A program made the position numbers and the translations under genes. 64,000 nucleotides of DNA, taken from assembly GCF_029626155.1 (NCBI RefSeq), contig NZ_JARUBL010000001.1:4382501-4446500 (forward strand). Direction: 5' to 3'. This DNA comes from Solwaraspora sp. WMMD1047. GTDB taxonomy: Bacteria; Actinomycetota; Actinomycetes; Mycobacteriales; Micromonosporaceae. A model generated the notes under the pieces. The model worked only from the letters and a program-made list of their open reading frames with translations, made no database searches and was not told the origin of the DNA. This document shows positions 8,033 to 17,406 of this stretch, one piece after another. The number at the start of each line of letters is the position of its first letter. Within the stretch, counting starts at the first letter, position 1.

Positions 8033-10876
8033 ATGTTGCGGCTGTTGGGCCTGGTCGAAGGATGGGATCCGGCGGGATCGACGCCGGACTCACCACGGCA
8101 GCGGCTGGTGCTCGCCGCGCTGGCCGTCGATGCCGGGCGGCCCGTACCGGTGGATGTCCTCGTCGACCGGGTGTGGGGCACGAGTCCCCCGCCGCGGGCG
8201 CGGCGGACCTTGCAGGCGTACGTCGCTCGCACCCGGAGGGCGCTCGCCGTCGTGGACGTCGGCGACGACCGGGTGCACATCGAGGGCCGCTCCGGCACCT
8301 ACGCGCTGGCGATCGATCCCGAGCGGGTGGATCTGCACCGGTTCCGCCGGCTGGTCGGTCAGGCGGTTGATCCGGCGTGCCGTTCCGCCCGGCGGGTCGA
8401 CCTGCTCCGGGCAGCGGTGCGGCTGTGGCGCGGGCCGGCGCTGGCCGGGCTGGACGGCCAGTGGGCCGACCGGATGCGCGAATCGTGGCAGCAGGAGCGA
8501 ATCGCTGCCACGGTGGCCTGGGCTGATGCCGAGCTCGCGGCCGGAGAACCGGAGCGTGCCTTCCGCTCGGTAGCCGACCTCGCCGCCGATCATCCGCTCG
8601 TGGAGTCGTTGGCCGGGGCGTTGATGCGGCTCCATGCCCAGGCCGGTCGGATGGCCGAGGCGCTGCAGTGCTATCAGGATGTCCGGGAGCGGCTGGTCGA
8701 CGAGCTCGGGGTGGATCCGGGTCCCCAGTTGCAGGAGATGCACCGGGCCGTGCTTCGGGGCGAGTTGTCCGCCAGGCCGGTTTCCGGGTCGAACGGATCG
8801 TCGTCGGTGGCCGCCGACGATGAGTCCGCGCCCGCTCAGCTTCCGCTCGATCTCGCGGCGTTCGCGGGGCGCCACGACGAGATCGCCTTTCTTGACGCGC
8901 TACTGGACGCCGAGGGCGACCCGGCCACGACGGTGGTGGTGCTGTCCGGTACCGCCGGGGTCGGCAAGTCGGCGCTCGCTGTGCACTGGGCGCACCGGGT
9001 CGCGAAGCGGTTCCCCGACGGGCAGCTCTTCATCAACCTGCGCGGGTTCGACCCGAGCAGCGCGGCGGTGACAGCAGCCCAGGCGATCCGGGAGTTTCTG
9101 GAAGCGTACGGCGTCGCGGCCCGGCGGATCCCGGACAGCCCCGCCGCGCAGGCCGCGCTCTACCGCAGCGTCCTGGCCGGCCGGCGGGTGCTTGTGGTAC
9201 TCGACAACGCCCGCGACGTCGAACACGTCCGGCCGCTGATGCCCGGCACCTCAGGTTGCGTCGTGCTGGTGACAAGTCGCGAGCAGCTCCTGCCGTTGGC
9301 GGTCGCCGAAGGGGCCCGGCTGTTGACCCTCGACCTGCTGCCGCCCGCGGACGCGCGGGCCCTGCTCGTCCGCCGGCTCGGCGCCCACCGGGTCCAGCAG
9401 GAACCCGTCGCGGTCGGAGAAATCGTCGCCCGCTGCGCCAGGCTGCCGCTCGCGTTGGCCATCACCGCCGCGCACGCCGCGACCCGCCCGGCCGTCACCC
9501 TCGCCGCGCTGGCGGCCGAACTCCGCGGCGCGGCCGGCGCCCTGGACCCGTTCGCGGACGGCGACCCGACGATCGACATCCGCGCCGTCTTCTCCTCGTC
9601 CTACCGCACACTGAGCGAGCCGGCCGCCCGCCTGTTCCGGTTGTTGGGGGCGCACGCCGGCCCGACTATCGCCGCACCCGCCGCGGCCAGCCTCACCGGC
9701 CTGCCACTGTCGCGGGTACGTGCCCACCTGGCCGAACTCTGCCGCGCGCACCTGCTGACCGAGCAGTCCCCCGGCCGATACGCCTTCCACGACCTGCTTC
9801 GGGCGTACGCGGCCGAGCAGGCATCCGACCGGACCGATCAGCGCCAGGCTCTACACCGCCTGCTCGACCACTACCTGCACACCGGACACCTTGCGGCCGA
9901 CGCGTTGCACCCGCCGTTCAGCACGATCCGCCTCGCCCCGGCTCAGACCGGCGTGACCACCGACGAGGTCGCCGACGCCCAGGCCGCGCAGGCCTGGTTC
10001 GACGCCGAACTGCCGGTCCTGCTGGTCGCCGCCGGCCAAGCAGCCCAGCACGGCTTCGCCCGCCACGCCTGGCAACTCGCCTGGGTCGTGACCCGCCCGC
10101 TCGACCGGATCGGACGCTGGCAGGACCTGACCGCCGTCCATGACATCGCGGTGGCCGCGGCGCGGGCCGCCGACGACCGCGACGGGCTGGCGCACGCCCA
10201 GCGCGGCCTCGGCTGGGCGCATTTCCGTCTCGGCCGGCTCGACGACGCCGTCCAGCTGCTCACCCTGTCCGGCGACCTGTTCGCCGAGGTGGGTGACCCG
10301 AGCGGCCTGGCCCACGTCCACCTCAACCTGAGCCAAGTGCTTGAACGTGACGGCCGGCTCAAGGAGGCGTTGATCCACTCCGAGCAGGCCCTCGACCTGT
10401 TCGAGTCCGCCGGTCACCGGGCCGGGCAGGCGTACCTCCGCAACGTCGTCGGCTGGAAACACGCGTTGCTCGGTGACCACGAGCAAGCGCTAGTCCTGTG
10501 TCGGCAGGCCGTCGCCGAGTTGCAGGACGCCGGCGACCAGCAGGGCGAGGCGGACGCCTGGGACAGCCTCGGCTACGCCCACCACCACCTCGGCGCACAC
10601 CAGCAAGCCACCGCCTGCTACCAGCGCGCGCTGGCGCTGTTCGCCATCACCCACGACAGGTACGGCCGGGCGGCCACGCTCGCCAACCTCGCCGACACCT
10701 ACGAGGCCGCCGACGACCCGGACGCGGCTCGGGCCGCCTGGCAGGAGGCCCTGACCCTGCTGACCGACCTCGACCACCCCGACGCCGACCGGGCCCGCGA
10801 GCGTCTGCACCTGCTCACCCGACCGGTGCTAGAGCGCGGTTCGAAGGTTCAGGCCCACATGCCATGCAGAACCTGA
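8033..10876 (+). CDS. AfsR/SARP family regulator: wHTH-BTAD, NB-ARC NTPase, TPR
   Basis: 947 residues. Residues 1-95 form an OmpR-type winged helix (RQRLVLAALAVDAGRPVPVD, typical of SARPs); about 95-245 is the BTAD helical domain ('HAQAGRMAEALQCYQDVRER'). An NB-ARC/STAND NTPase follows, with Walker A 'LSGTAGVGKSALAVHWAHR' near residue 305 and 'RVLVVLDNARDVEHV' as Walker B. The C-terminal third (about 690-930) contains TPRs such as 'HAQRGLGWAHFRLGRLDDAV'. The architecture is that of AfsR-type pathway regulators that activate secondary metabolism after ligand or phospho-signals. The start ATG 8033 follows GGGGGTGTGAG. No biosynthetic cluster is visible in the window, so the target is unknown. 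Confidence 0.9.
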   Translation: MLRLLGLVEGWDPAGSTPDSPRQRLVLAALAVDAGRPVPVDVLVDRVWGTSPPPRARRTLQAYVARTRRALAVVDVGDDRVHIEGRSGTYALAIDPERVDLHRFRRLVGQAVDPACRSARRVDLLRAAVRLWRGPALAGLDGQWADRMRESWQQERIAATVAWADAELAAGEPERAFRSVADLAADHPLVESLAGALMRLHAQAGRMAEALQCYQDVRERLVDELGVDPGPQLQEMHRAVLRGELSARPVSGSNGSSSVAADDESAPAQLPLDLAAFAGRHDEIAFLDALLDAEGDPATTVVVLSGTAGVGKSALAVHWAHRVAKRFPDGQLFINLRGFDPSSAAVTAAQAIREFLEAYGVAARRIPDSPAAQAALYRSVLAGRRVLVVLDNARDVEHVRPLMPGTSGCVVLVTSREQLLPLAVAEGARLLTLDLLPPADARALLVRRLGAHRVQQEPVAVGEIVARCARLPLALAITAAHAATRPAVTLAALAAELRGAAGALDPFADGDPTIDIRAVFSSSYRTLSEPAARLFRLLGAHAGPTIAAPAAASLTGLPLSRVRAHLAELCRAHLLTEQSPGRYAFHDLLRAYAAEQASDRTDQRQALHRLLDHYLHTGHLAADALHPPFSTIRLAPAQTGVTTDEVADAQAAQAWFDAELPVLLVAAGQAAQHGFARHAWQLAWVVTRPLDRIGRWQDLTAVHDIAVAAARAADDRDGLAHAQRGLGWAHFRLGRLDDAVQLLTLSGDLFAEVGDPSGLAHVHLNLSQVLERDGRLKEALIHSEQALDLFESAGHRAGQAYLRNVVGWKHALLGDHEQALVLCRQAVAELQDAGDQQGEADAWDSLGYAHHHLGAHQQATACYQRALALFAITHDRYGRAATLANLADTYEAADDPDAARAAWQEALTLLTDLDHPDADRARERLHLLTRPVLERGSKVQAHMPCRT

Positions 10877-11156
10877 ACGTTGGCCGCCCGGCGTAGTCAA
10901 GACGAGGATCTGGAACCGGACGGATTCGCGGTCGGGTGGTCGATCAAGGGTCGACGCTTTCGAGTAGCGCGTCTTGACGGTCGGCGAGATGGGCGGACAG
11001 CGGCAGCCCGGCAGATCGACAGGTGCGGACGATGGGAATGGCACCTCCCGCGCGGAATCGAACGGCAATTCTTGATGATCAACGTGAGGCATCCACGCTA
11101 GATGCCGGGTGCTACCTTCGGCCAGTAGGCCTCCTTCCTGCCTGGAGGATCGTCCG

Positions 11157-14100
11157 GTGACCAAAGTCTACGTTTCGGCTACCTTCCGGGACCTTCAGGA
11201 GGGTCGGGCCGCGGTTCAGCTCGCCCTGCGCCGGCTGCGGGTCGAGGACACGGCAATCGAGTCCTATGTGGCAGAGGATCGAAGGCCGCTGGAGCGCTGC
11301 CTGGCCGACGTCCGAGAATGCGACGTCTACATCGGCATTTTTGCCTGGCGGTACGGCTTCGTCCCGCCGGGATTCGACCGGTCCATCACCGAGCTGGAGT
11401 ACCGGGAGGCGCTGGCCGGCGGAAAACAGTGCCTGATCTTCCTGCTCAGCGAGGACGCGCCCTGGCCGCGCAACTTCGTCGACCGGGGTGCCGACGCCGA
11501 CCGGATCGAGGCCCTGCGGGCGGAGCTGGCCGACCGGCACATGTGCAGCACCTTCTCCGACGCGGCGGACCTGGCCGCGCTGGTGACGGCGGCGGTGGCC
11601 AGCTGTCTGGCCGACACCGGCTGGCCCGGCCAGGGGCTGCACGCGCTCAGCCCGGACAGCCTCAAGCAGTACTACACCCGGTTGCGCCAGCAGTACGGCG
11701 TACTTGACCTGGACGCGCTGGCCCCGGCCCAGAACGAGGAGTACCTGCAGGTCAGGTTGACCTCGGCATTCGTCGAGCAGTCGGTGCGGGAGGATCCGCC
11801 CCCGATTGAACTGCCCCGCGAGCTGCTGCGGCGGATGCGGGCCGACGGGCACCTCGGCACCGACGACGTGCCGGACCAGGTGGACGCCGACGAACTGTTC
11901 CACCTGACCGAGTCGTACCAGGCCCGGCCGGTGCAGCGGCTCTTCGACGTGTTGGGGGCGCCGGAGCGGCGGGCGATCGTGCTGCTCGGCGACCCGGGCG
12001 CCGGCAAGTCGACCGCCGCCCGGTACATCGCGCTGGCGCTGGCCGGCGGGCACACCGACGAGCGGTTGGCGGTGCTCGCCGACCACCTGCCGCTGTTGAT
12101 CGAGCTGCGGTCGTACGTGACGCTGTCGGCCGAGGGCCGGTGCCAGAGCTTCCTGGACTACCTGGACTACCGGGCCGGCTCGGATGGACTGGGGGTGGAG
12201 CGCGCGGCGCTGCTGCGGCACCTGAGCCGCAGCGGCCGGGCGGTGGTGATCTTCGACGGGCTGGACGAGGTGTTCGACCGGCGACGCCGGGAGGAGGTGG
12301 CCGGTCAGATCGCCGGCTTCACGGCGATGTATCCGCAGGTGCGGGTGATCGTCACCTCGCGGATCATCGGCTACTCCCGGCGGATTCTCACCGAGGTCGG
12401 GTTCACCCACTACACCCTGCAGGACCTCGACGAGGCGCAGACCGCCGAGTTCCTGTCGAGCTGGTACCGGCTGGCCATTTACGACCGGCCCCAGGATGCC
12501 GCGTTGCGGCGGGCCCGGCTGCTGGACGCGATGCGGCACTCGCACGCCATCCGCGAACTGGCCGGCAACCCGCTGCTGCTGACCATCCTGGCCATCATCG
12601 GCAAGCACCAACCACTGCCGCAGGAACGCTGGAAGCTCTACGACCACGCGGCCACCGTGCTGGTCGAGCAGTGGGACGTGAACCGGCACCTGCGCGAACA
12701 GAACACCAGCCTGGAGTTCCTCGACACCGAGGACAAGAAGGAGCTGCTGCGCCGGCTGGCCTACCGGATGCAGTCCGCCGAGCGCGGGTTGACCGTGAAC
12801 TACATCGCCGGCGAGGAGCTGAGCGAGGTCTTCGAGCAGTACCTGACCGAGCGCTACCAGCAGGATCCGGCAACGGCCCGGTCGATCGCCCACTCGATGA
12901 TCAACCAGTTCCGAGAGCGGAACTTCATCCTCAGCCGGTACGGCCCCCACCTGTACGGCTTCGTGCACCGCACGTTCCTGGAGTTCTTCTGCGCCGACGC
13001 GATCCTGGCCAAGTTCGAGCACGACCAGGTGATCAGCCTGGACGAGATCACCGAACTGTTCCGCCGGCACTGGGCCGACCTGTCCTGGCGGGAAGTGCTC
13101 CGGCTGCTCGCCGGCGCGCTGCACGAACGGCACACCGCCCGCCTGATCCGGCTGCTCACCCACGAGGTGAACCAGCCCTGGCCGCCGGAGGGTTTCGCAC
13201 CGTCACCGTGGAACCTGGCGTTGGCGGTGCAGTGCCTGGCCGAGGTGCGCAATCCGTACGCCGACGTCGCCGAGCCCGCCGAGTCGCTGCTGCGGCAACT
13301 CATCCTGCTGCTGGAGCACTGCGTGTCGATCGACGACCGGGAGACCGCAGCGCTGATCGAGGAGGAGATTCTCCCCTCGGCGAAGGCGATCGGCCCGGCC
13401 TGGCCCGGCCGGCAGGTCTACCTGTCCTGGTACCGACGGCGGGGGGTACGGGTGGTCTGGTCGCCGGTGTCCGCGCACGCCGCCCGGCTCGCGGCGATGC
13501 TCTCCGCCCCCTCGGAGCGGATCGACGACCTCTTCGACGAGGTCCTCGGCGAACTCAACGACAGCCCCGCCTCGTACGCGTCGGTCGCCGGCCTGGCCGA
13601 GGTCGCACAGCTGGCCACCACCGTCGTGGACAGTCCGGCGCACCAGGCGGCCGCCTCGCGAGCCCGGACCCGGCTGGTCAAGCGGGCCCGCGCCGACGGC
13701 CACGCCGGCGTCCGGCTGGCCGCCGTACGCGCCCTCGGCGAGCAGTTCGGCACCGACCCGCAGGCCCTGGAACTGCTCGTCGAACTGGCCCGCGCTGACC
13801 CCTACTCGAGCGTCCGGCTTGCCGCCCTGCAGGCACTCCGGGAACGCTTACTCGATGAACCGGAGGTCCGCGCCCTGCTGACCGAGCTGGTGCATACCGA
13901 CCGGCACCCGAGGGTACGCCGGGTCGCGGTGCAGGCGCTCGGCGACCGGTACGGCGGCGACGACGAGCTGCGGGCCGTGCTGCTCGAATGCCTCGGCACC
14001 GATCAGGACCCGGAAGTGATGCGGGCCGCCACCCACGCCCTGGTCGAGCGGTTCGGCGCCACCCGTCAGGTCCGCGACCTGCTGATCGACCGCGCCCGCC

Positions 14101-17100
14101 ACGACACCGACGGGCTGGTCCGGCGCACCGCCGTGCGGGTGCTCGGCGAACGACTCGGCACCGACGCGCAGGTGCGCACCCTGCTGATCGACCGGATCCA
14201 GGTCGACGGCAACCCCGGAGTGCTGCGGGCCGCGGCCCGCAGCCTGGTGGAACGGTTCGGCCCCGACGGCAAGCTCCGCGACCTGCTGATCGAGCGGACC
14301 AGGACCGACCCGGACGAGGTGGTCCGGCGGGCCGCGCTGCGAATGTTGACCGACCACTTCGACCGGGACATCGCGCTCGTCGACATGCTGGCCGTCGCCG
14401 CCCGCGGCGACAAGGACGCCGACGTTCGGCTGCTTTCCGCCGAGGCCCTGGCCGACCAGATCGGGGTCGAGCCGGAGGTTGGCGCCGTCCTCGGCGAACT
14501 CGCCCGCGCCGACGCCGACGCCCGGGTCCGGCTGGTCGCCGCCCAGGCGCTCGTGAACCGGGTCGGAACGGACCCGGCGGTCTGCGACGTGCTCGCCGGG
14601 CTGGCCCGCGACGACGCCGACCAGGCGGTCCGGCTCGCCGCCGTCCAGGCACTGGCCACGAGCATCGGCAGCAACCCGACCGTCCCGCTGGTGATGGCGG
14701 ACCGGGCCCGACTCGACAGCGACCCGGCCGTCCGGCTCGCCGCCCTGCAGGCCGTCACCGCGGCCGGCGGACCCGCCGATCTCGACGACCTGCTCGGCGA
14801 GCTGGCGCGGCACGACCCCGACGAACGGGTCTTCGCACACGCGGCCACCACCCTGCTGGGCCGGACCGGCTCCACCGAGGTCAGTTACCAGCTGCTCGCC
14901 GACCGGCTCCGCCACGACGGCAACGCCCGGGTCCGGCTGGCCGCGGTCCGGCTGCTGGTCAAGCACTTCGGTGTCGACACCCCGGTCCGGGAACTGCTAC
15001 TCGAACGGGTCCGCGCCGATCCCGACCCCGACCTGGTCCGAGAGGCCGCCGTCAAGCTCGCCGCCCATCTGGACACCGACGTCGAGCAGTGCGAGGCACT
15101 TGTCGGCCGGGCGGCCGGCGACGACGCCACCGTCCGCTGCGTTGCGGTCGCCATCCTCGGCGAGTGGTTCGGCGCCGACCGGCACGTCCGCGAACTGCTC
15201 ATCGAACGCGCCGGTCACGACCCAGACGTGCAGGTCCGCCGGGAGGTGCTACGGGTGCTCGGCGACCGACTGGCCGCGCACCCCGAGGTCCGGGCCCTCT
15301 TCGTCGAGCGGCTGCGGGACCAGGACTGGTCGGTCCGGGCGGCCACGGTCCGGGTCCTGGGCACCCAGTTCGGCGCCGACCGGCAGACCCGGACGCTCCT
15401 GGCCGAGCTGGCCAGCAGCGACACCGACCCCAACCTTCGCGAGGTTGCCGGCCAGGCACTGACCTGGCTACCGGGCGCCGACCCCGACCACCTGCCAGAC
15501 GTCAATCCTTCCAACACGCTCCAACCTGCGACACCTCCACCGTTGACCTCCGATCACGCGGAAAGCTCGGTCGGCGGAGTGACGTCCGGAGGATCTACGC
15601 CGAAAGCAACGTTCAACCCAGCGGATAGGCCGATTCACTCAGCAGATGCGCCCGAATGCGCGTCGACGCCCATTGAAGAAAAGCCAGGGAAGGGAAATCC
15701 CGAATTGGGCGGCCCTCCATCTCATCCGGACATCCCAGACACAGGGTCTGATCCGTCGACGAATACAGCGGATGTCACGATTGCGGGTCCCGTAATCCAC
15801 CAGCTTGGAGATGTCTTCAAGCTGAACGGTGTACCTACTTACACATTCGTCGAACCACCAAAGTTCTCGACATTTCGGCTGGCGCTCCGGCAACCAGGTC
15901 TCGGGATAGTCCTTGAGGGTCCGTCTGGGATCGGCAAGAGTACGTTCCTTCAGCAAGCGGCCCGACAAGAGAGCTACGAAGGACGGAAGATACCGATCCT
16001 TTCAGCTCGACGGGTCGCCGACCTGGAACGGATCAAAGCGCTTCCTGTGACGGGACACCATGGGATCATTGCAGTTGATGACTTCCACAGGTTGCCCCCC
16101 GCGCTGCGGGAGTTGATTGCTGACTACTTGAAGCTCCTTGCGGATGAGGAGTCGACCGAAGACCGATTGATCATTTCCGGCATACCCGGCACGGGACAGC
16201 GCCTGGTAGAACTTGCTTCAGACATTGCCACCAGGATTCTGGTATTCAAACTGCCTCCGGTTCCCGGAAAGCTAGTGTTGACCATGATTCGCAAAGGCGA
16301 GGAGGCACTCAATGTCGCCTTTGAAGCCTCTGAACAGATCGTCGAGACCGCCCGCGGCAGTCTCCACACCGCCCAAATGATCTGCTGGCACCTGGCGGAG
16401 CAGAATAACATCCCACAGACTCAGCTACAGCAGAAGTCCGTCGGGGGCGGAATCGACGAAGCTCTTGCCAGTGTCGAAGAAGTGCTTTCCAGGAAGTACG
16501 ATGCCGTCGTTCGAGCCTTCGCTTCGCTCGATGGCGACAGCAGGCAGGCTTGTATCGAGCTTCTGCTCATGTTGGCTGAGACTCCGGACGGGATCCTGTC
16601 GTTGCACGATGTGTTCGATAAGCGCCCCGACCTCGAGGCTGTCGTTGACCTGCACATATCAGAGCGGTTCCCTGAGGGCTTTGGAAAGTACGAGACGATG
16701 GAAGACCACCTTTGTTTCGACCCTCGGTCAAGGCAGCTGGTGGTAGATGATCCCCAATTCCTCTTCTACCTCAAGCGACAGCATCGAGACAGTCTGGCAA
16801 AGATGGTAGGAAAGAGGATCAATGAACGGCGGAGTCAAGTATTTATAAGCTATAGTCATCGCGACTCAGAATGGCTGGGTAGACTCAAGGTGCACCTGGC
16901 TCCTCTTCAGCGTCGCGGAAGAGTCGACGTTTGGACCGACACCCGGATCACCCCGGGCGCGCAATGGAGGGCGGAGATCGTAGCCGCAATGGCGAGAGCA
17001 AGGGCCGCCATCCTCCTCGTAACGGCAGACTTCCTCGGGTCTGCCTTCATCGACGAAGTCGAGCTTCCCACACTGCTTGCCGCCGCGCGATCGGATGGCT

Positions 17101-17273
17101 GTCAGATTCTGCCACTCATCGTCAAACCAAGTCTCTTCAGTAGCATGCCACAACTCTCCGAGTTTCAAGCCTTCAACCAAGCGTCCATGCCGTTGAGCGG
17201 CCAGAACGATCATTCTCAAGAAGAGATATTGAGCGAGGTTGCTCGGTTCGTTTCGTCCCTGTTCGACGACTGA
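11157..17273 (+). CDS. Giant multidomain NLR-like protein: DUF4062-NACHT-HEAT repeats-P-loop NTPase-TIR
   Basis: 2038 residues from GTG 11157, preceded by CTGGAGGA. Domains in order: DUF4062 at about 2-110 ('VYVSATFRDLQEGRAAVQ', 'CDVYIGIFAWRYG'); NACHT NTPase with Walker A GDPGAGKST at 278-286 and Walker B VVIFDGLDE at 363-371; helical region to about 835; about 18 tandem 33-34-residue HEAT-like repeats at 840-1450; a low-complexity polar linker; a second STAND-like NTPase with GPSGIGKST at 1588-1596 and AVDDF at 1639-1643; and a C-terminal TIR domain from about 1892 ('QVFISYSHRD', 'WTDTRITPGAQWRAEI', acidic 'FIDEVELP'). NACHT plus repeats plus TIR is the logic of NLR/Avs-like antiphage sensors in which TIR consumes NAD+ or makes a nucleotide signal; the biological role here is inferred. 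GC falls clearly after about 15480, as if two modules had been joined. It stands alone with no partner gene. Confidence 0.88.
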   Translation: MTKVYVSATFRDLQEGRAAVQLALRRLRVEDTAIESYVAEDRRPLERCLADVRECDVYIGIFAWRYGFVPPGFDRSITELEYREALAGGKQCLIFLLSEDAPWPRNFVDRGADADRIEALRAELADRHMCSTFSDAADLAALVTAAVASCLADTGWPGQGLHALSPDSLKQYYTRLRQQYGVLDLDALAPAQNEEYLQVRLTSAFVEQSVREDPPPIELPRELLRRMRADGHLGTDDVPDQVDADELFHLTESYQARPVQRLFDVLGAPERRAIVLLGDPGAGKSTAARYIALALAGGHTDERLAVLADHLPLLIELRSYVTLSAEGRCQSFLDYLDYRAGSDGLGVERAALLRHLSRSGRAVVIFDGLDEVFDRRRREEVAGQIAGFTAMYPQVRVIVTSRIIGYSRRILTEVGFTHYTLQDLDEAQTAEFLSSWYRLAIYDRPQDAALRRARLLDAMRHSHAIRELAGNPLLLTILAIIGKHQPLPQERWKLYDHAATVLVEQWDVNRHLREQNTSLEFLDTEDKKELLRRLAYRMQSAERGLTVNYIAGEELSEVFEQYLTERYQQDPATARSIAHSMINQFRERNFILSRYGPHLYGFVHRTFLEFFCADAILAKFEHDQVISLDEITELFRRHWADLSWREVLRLLAGALHERHTARLIRLLTHEVNQPWPPEGFAPSPWNLALAVQCLAEVRNPYADVAEPAESLLRQLILLLEHCVSIDDRETAALIEEEILPSAKAIGPAWPGRQVYLSWYRRRGVRVVWSPVSAHAARLAAMLSAPSERIDDLFDEVLGELNDSPASYASVAGLAEVAQLATTVVDSPAHQAAASRARTRLVKRARADGHAGVRLAAVRALGEQFGTDPQALELLVELARADPYSSVRLAALQALRERLLDEPEVRALLTELVHTDRHPRVRRVAVQALGDRYGGDDELRAVLLECLGTDQDPEVMRAATHALVERFGATRQVRDLLIDRARHDTDGLVRRTAVRVLGERLGTDAQVRTLLIDRIQVDGNPGVLRAAARSLVERFGPDGKLRDLLIERTRTDPDEVVRRAALRMLTDHFDRDIALVDMLAVAARGDKDADVRLLSAEALADQIGVEPEVGAVLGELARADADARVRLVAAQALVNRVGTDPAVCDVLAGLARDDADQAVRLAAVQALATSIGSNPTVPLVMADRARLDSDPAVRLAALQAVTAAGGPADLDDLLGELARHDPDERVFAHAATTLLGRTGSTEVSYQLLADRLRHDGNARVRLAAVRLLVKHFGVDTPVRELLLERVRADPDPDLVREAAVKLAAHLDTDVEQCEALVGRAAGDDATVRCVAVAILGEWFGADRHVRELLIERAGHDPDVQVRREVLRVLGDRLAAHPEVRALFVERLRDQDWSVRAATVRVLGTQFGADRQTRTLLAELASSDTDPNLREVAGQALTWLPGADPDHLPDVNPSNTLQPATPPPLTSDHAESSVGGVTSGGSTPKATFNPADRPIHSADAPECASTPIEEKPGKGNPELGGPPSHPDIPDTGSDPSTNTADVTIAGPVIHQLGDVFKLNGVPTYTFVEPPKFSTFRLALRQPGLGIVLEGPSGIGKSTFLQQAARQESYEGRKIPILSARRVADLERIKALPVTGHHGIIAVDDFHRLPPALRELIADYLKLLADEESTEDRLIISGIPGTGQRLVELASDIATRILVFKLPPVPGKLVLTMIRKGEEALNVAFEASEQIVETARGSLHTAQMICWHLAEQNNIPQTQLQQKSVGGGIDEALASVEEVLSRKYDAVVRAFASLDGDSRQACIELLLMLAETPDGILSLHDVFDKRPDLEAVVDLHISERFPEGFGKYETMEDHLCFDPRSRQLVVDDPQFLFYLKRQHRDSLAKMVGKRINERRSQVFISYSHRDSEWLGRLKVHLAPLQRRGRVDVWTDTRITPGAQWRAEIVAAMARARAAILLVTADFLGSAFIDEVELPTLLAAARSDGCQILPLIVKPSLFSSMPQLSEFQAFNQASMPLSGQNDHSQEEILSEVARFVSSLFDD
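13674..15500 (+). repeat. About 18 tandem HEAT-like coding repeats, period about 102 nt (34 aa)
   Basis: Inside the giant gene the protein repeats a unit like 'LVELARADPYSSVRLAALQA' followed by about 14 residues. The V-R-x-x-A-x-x-A-L core returns every 34 (occasionally 33) residues about 18 times. Codon-level similarity gives a degenerate 102-base direct repeat with recurring GTCCGGCTSGCCGCC blocks. The regular helical pairs should form a superhelical scaffold that could read a ligand or phage protein. Confidence 0.85.
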
Positions 17274-17295
17274 CCGCAGAAGTCGAACGGAGGGC

Positions 17296-17375
17296 GCGCC
17301 CAGGTCCGGTCGAAGGACTCGTCGCCGCCGACGGTGGCCTCCGACCACGCCACGGGCTTGTTCCGGTACGCGGGA
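17296..17375 (-). pseudogene. Relic of an FxLD-type methyltransferase gene
   Basis: On the minus strand this segment reads 'NKPVAWSEATVGGDESFDRT' followed by W. It aligns without gaps to 'VWSDASVGGEEPFDRIWLHL' in the intact FxLD methyltransferase whose coding sequence includes 3613-3690; the DNA of the two segments is also clearly alike on visual alignment. No start, stop or flanking homologous sequence remains, so this is a short scar of a second gene copy. It sits 22 bases downstream of the TIR-encoding gene's stop and just before the lipoprotein gene. Confidence 0.7.
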
Positions 17376-17406
17376 ACGTCGTCACGCCTACCTACGTCTC
17401 AACAAC

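Noticed and set aside
10877-11156. Small frames between the SARP and the giant gene
   Set aside because: Arg-rich, no ribosome binding site or codon bias; treated as the promoter region.
11112-13163. 683-codon minus-strand frame inside the giant gene
   Set aside because: Shadow of the DUF4062-NACHT coding region, rich in Gln/Val/Arg and without motifs.
13674-15500. Regular 102-base repetition suggesting a CRISPR or satellite array
   Set aside because: The repeat is in frame, degenerate and encodes HEAT-like helices throughout; there are no unique spacers between identical repeats.
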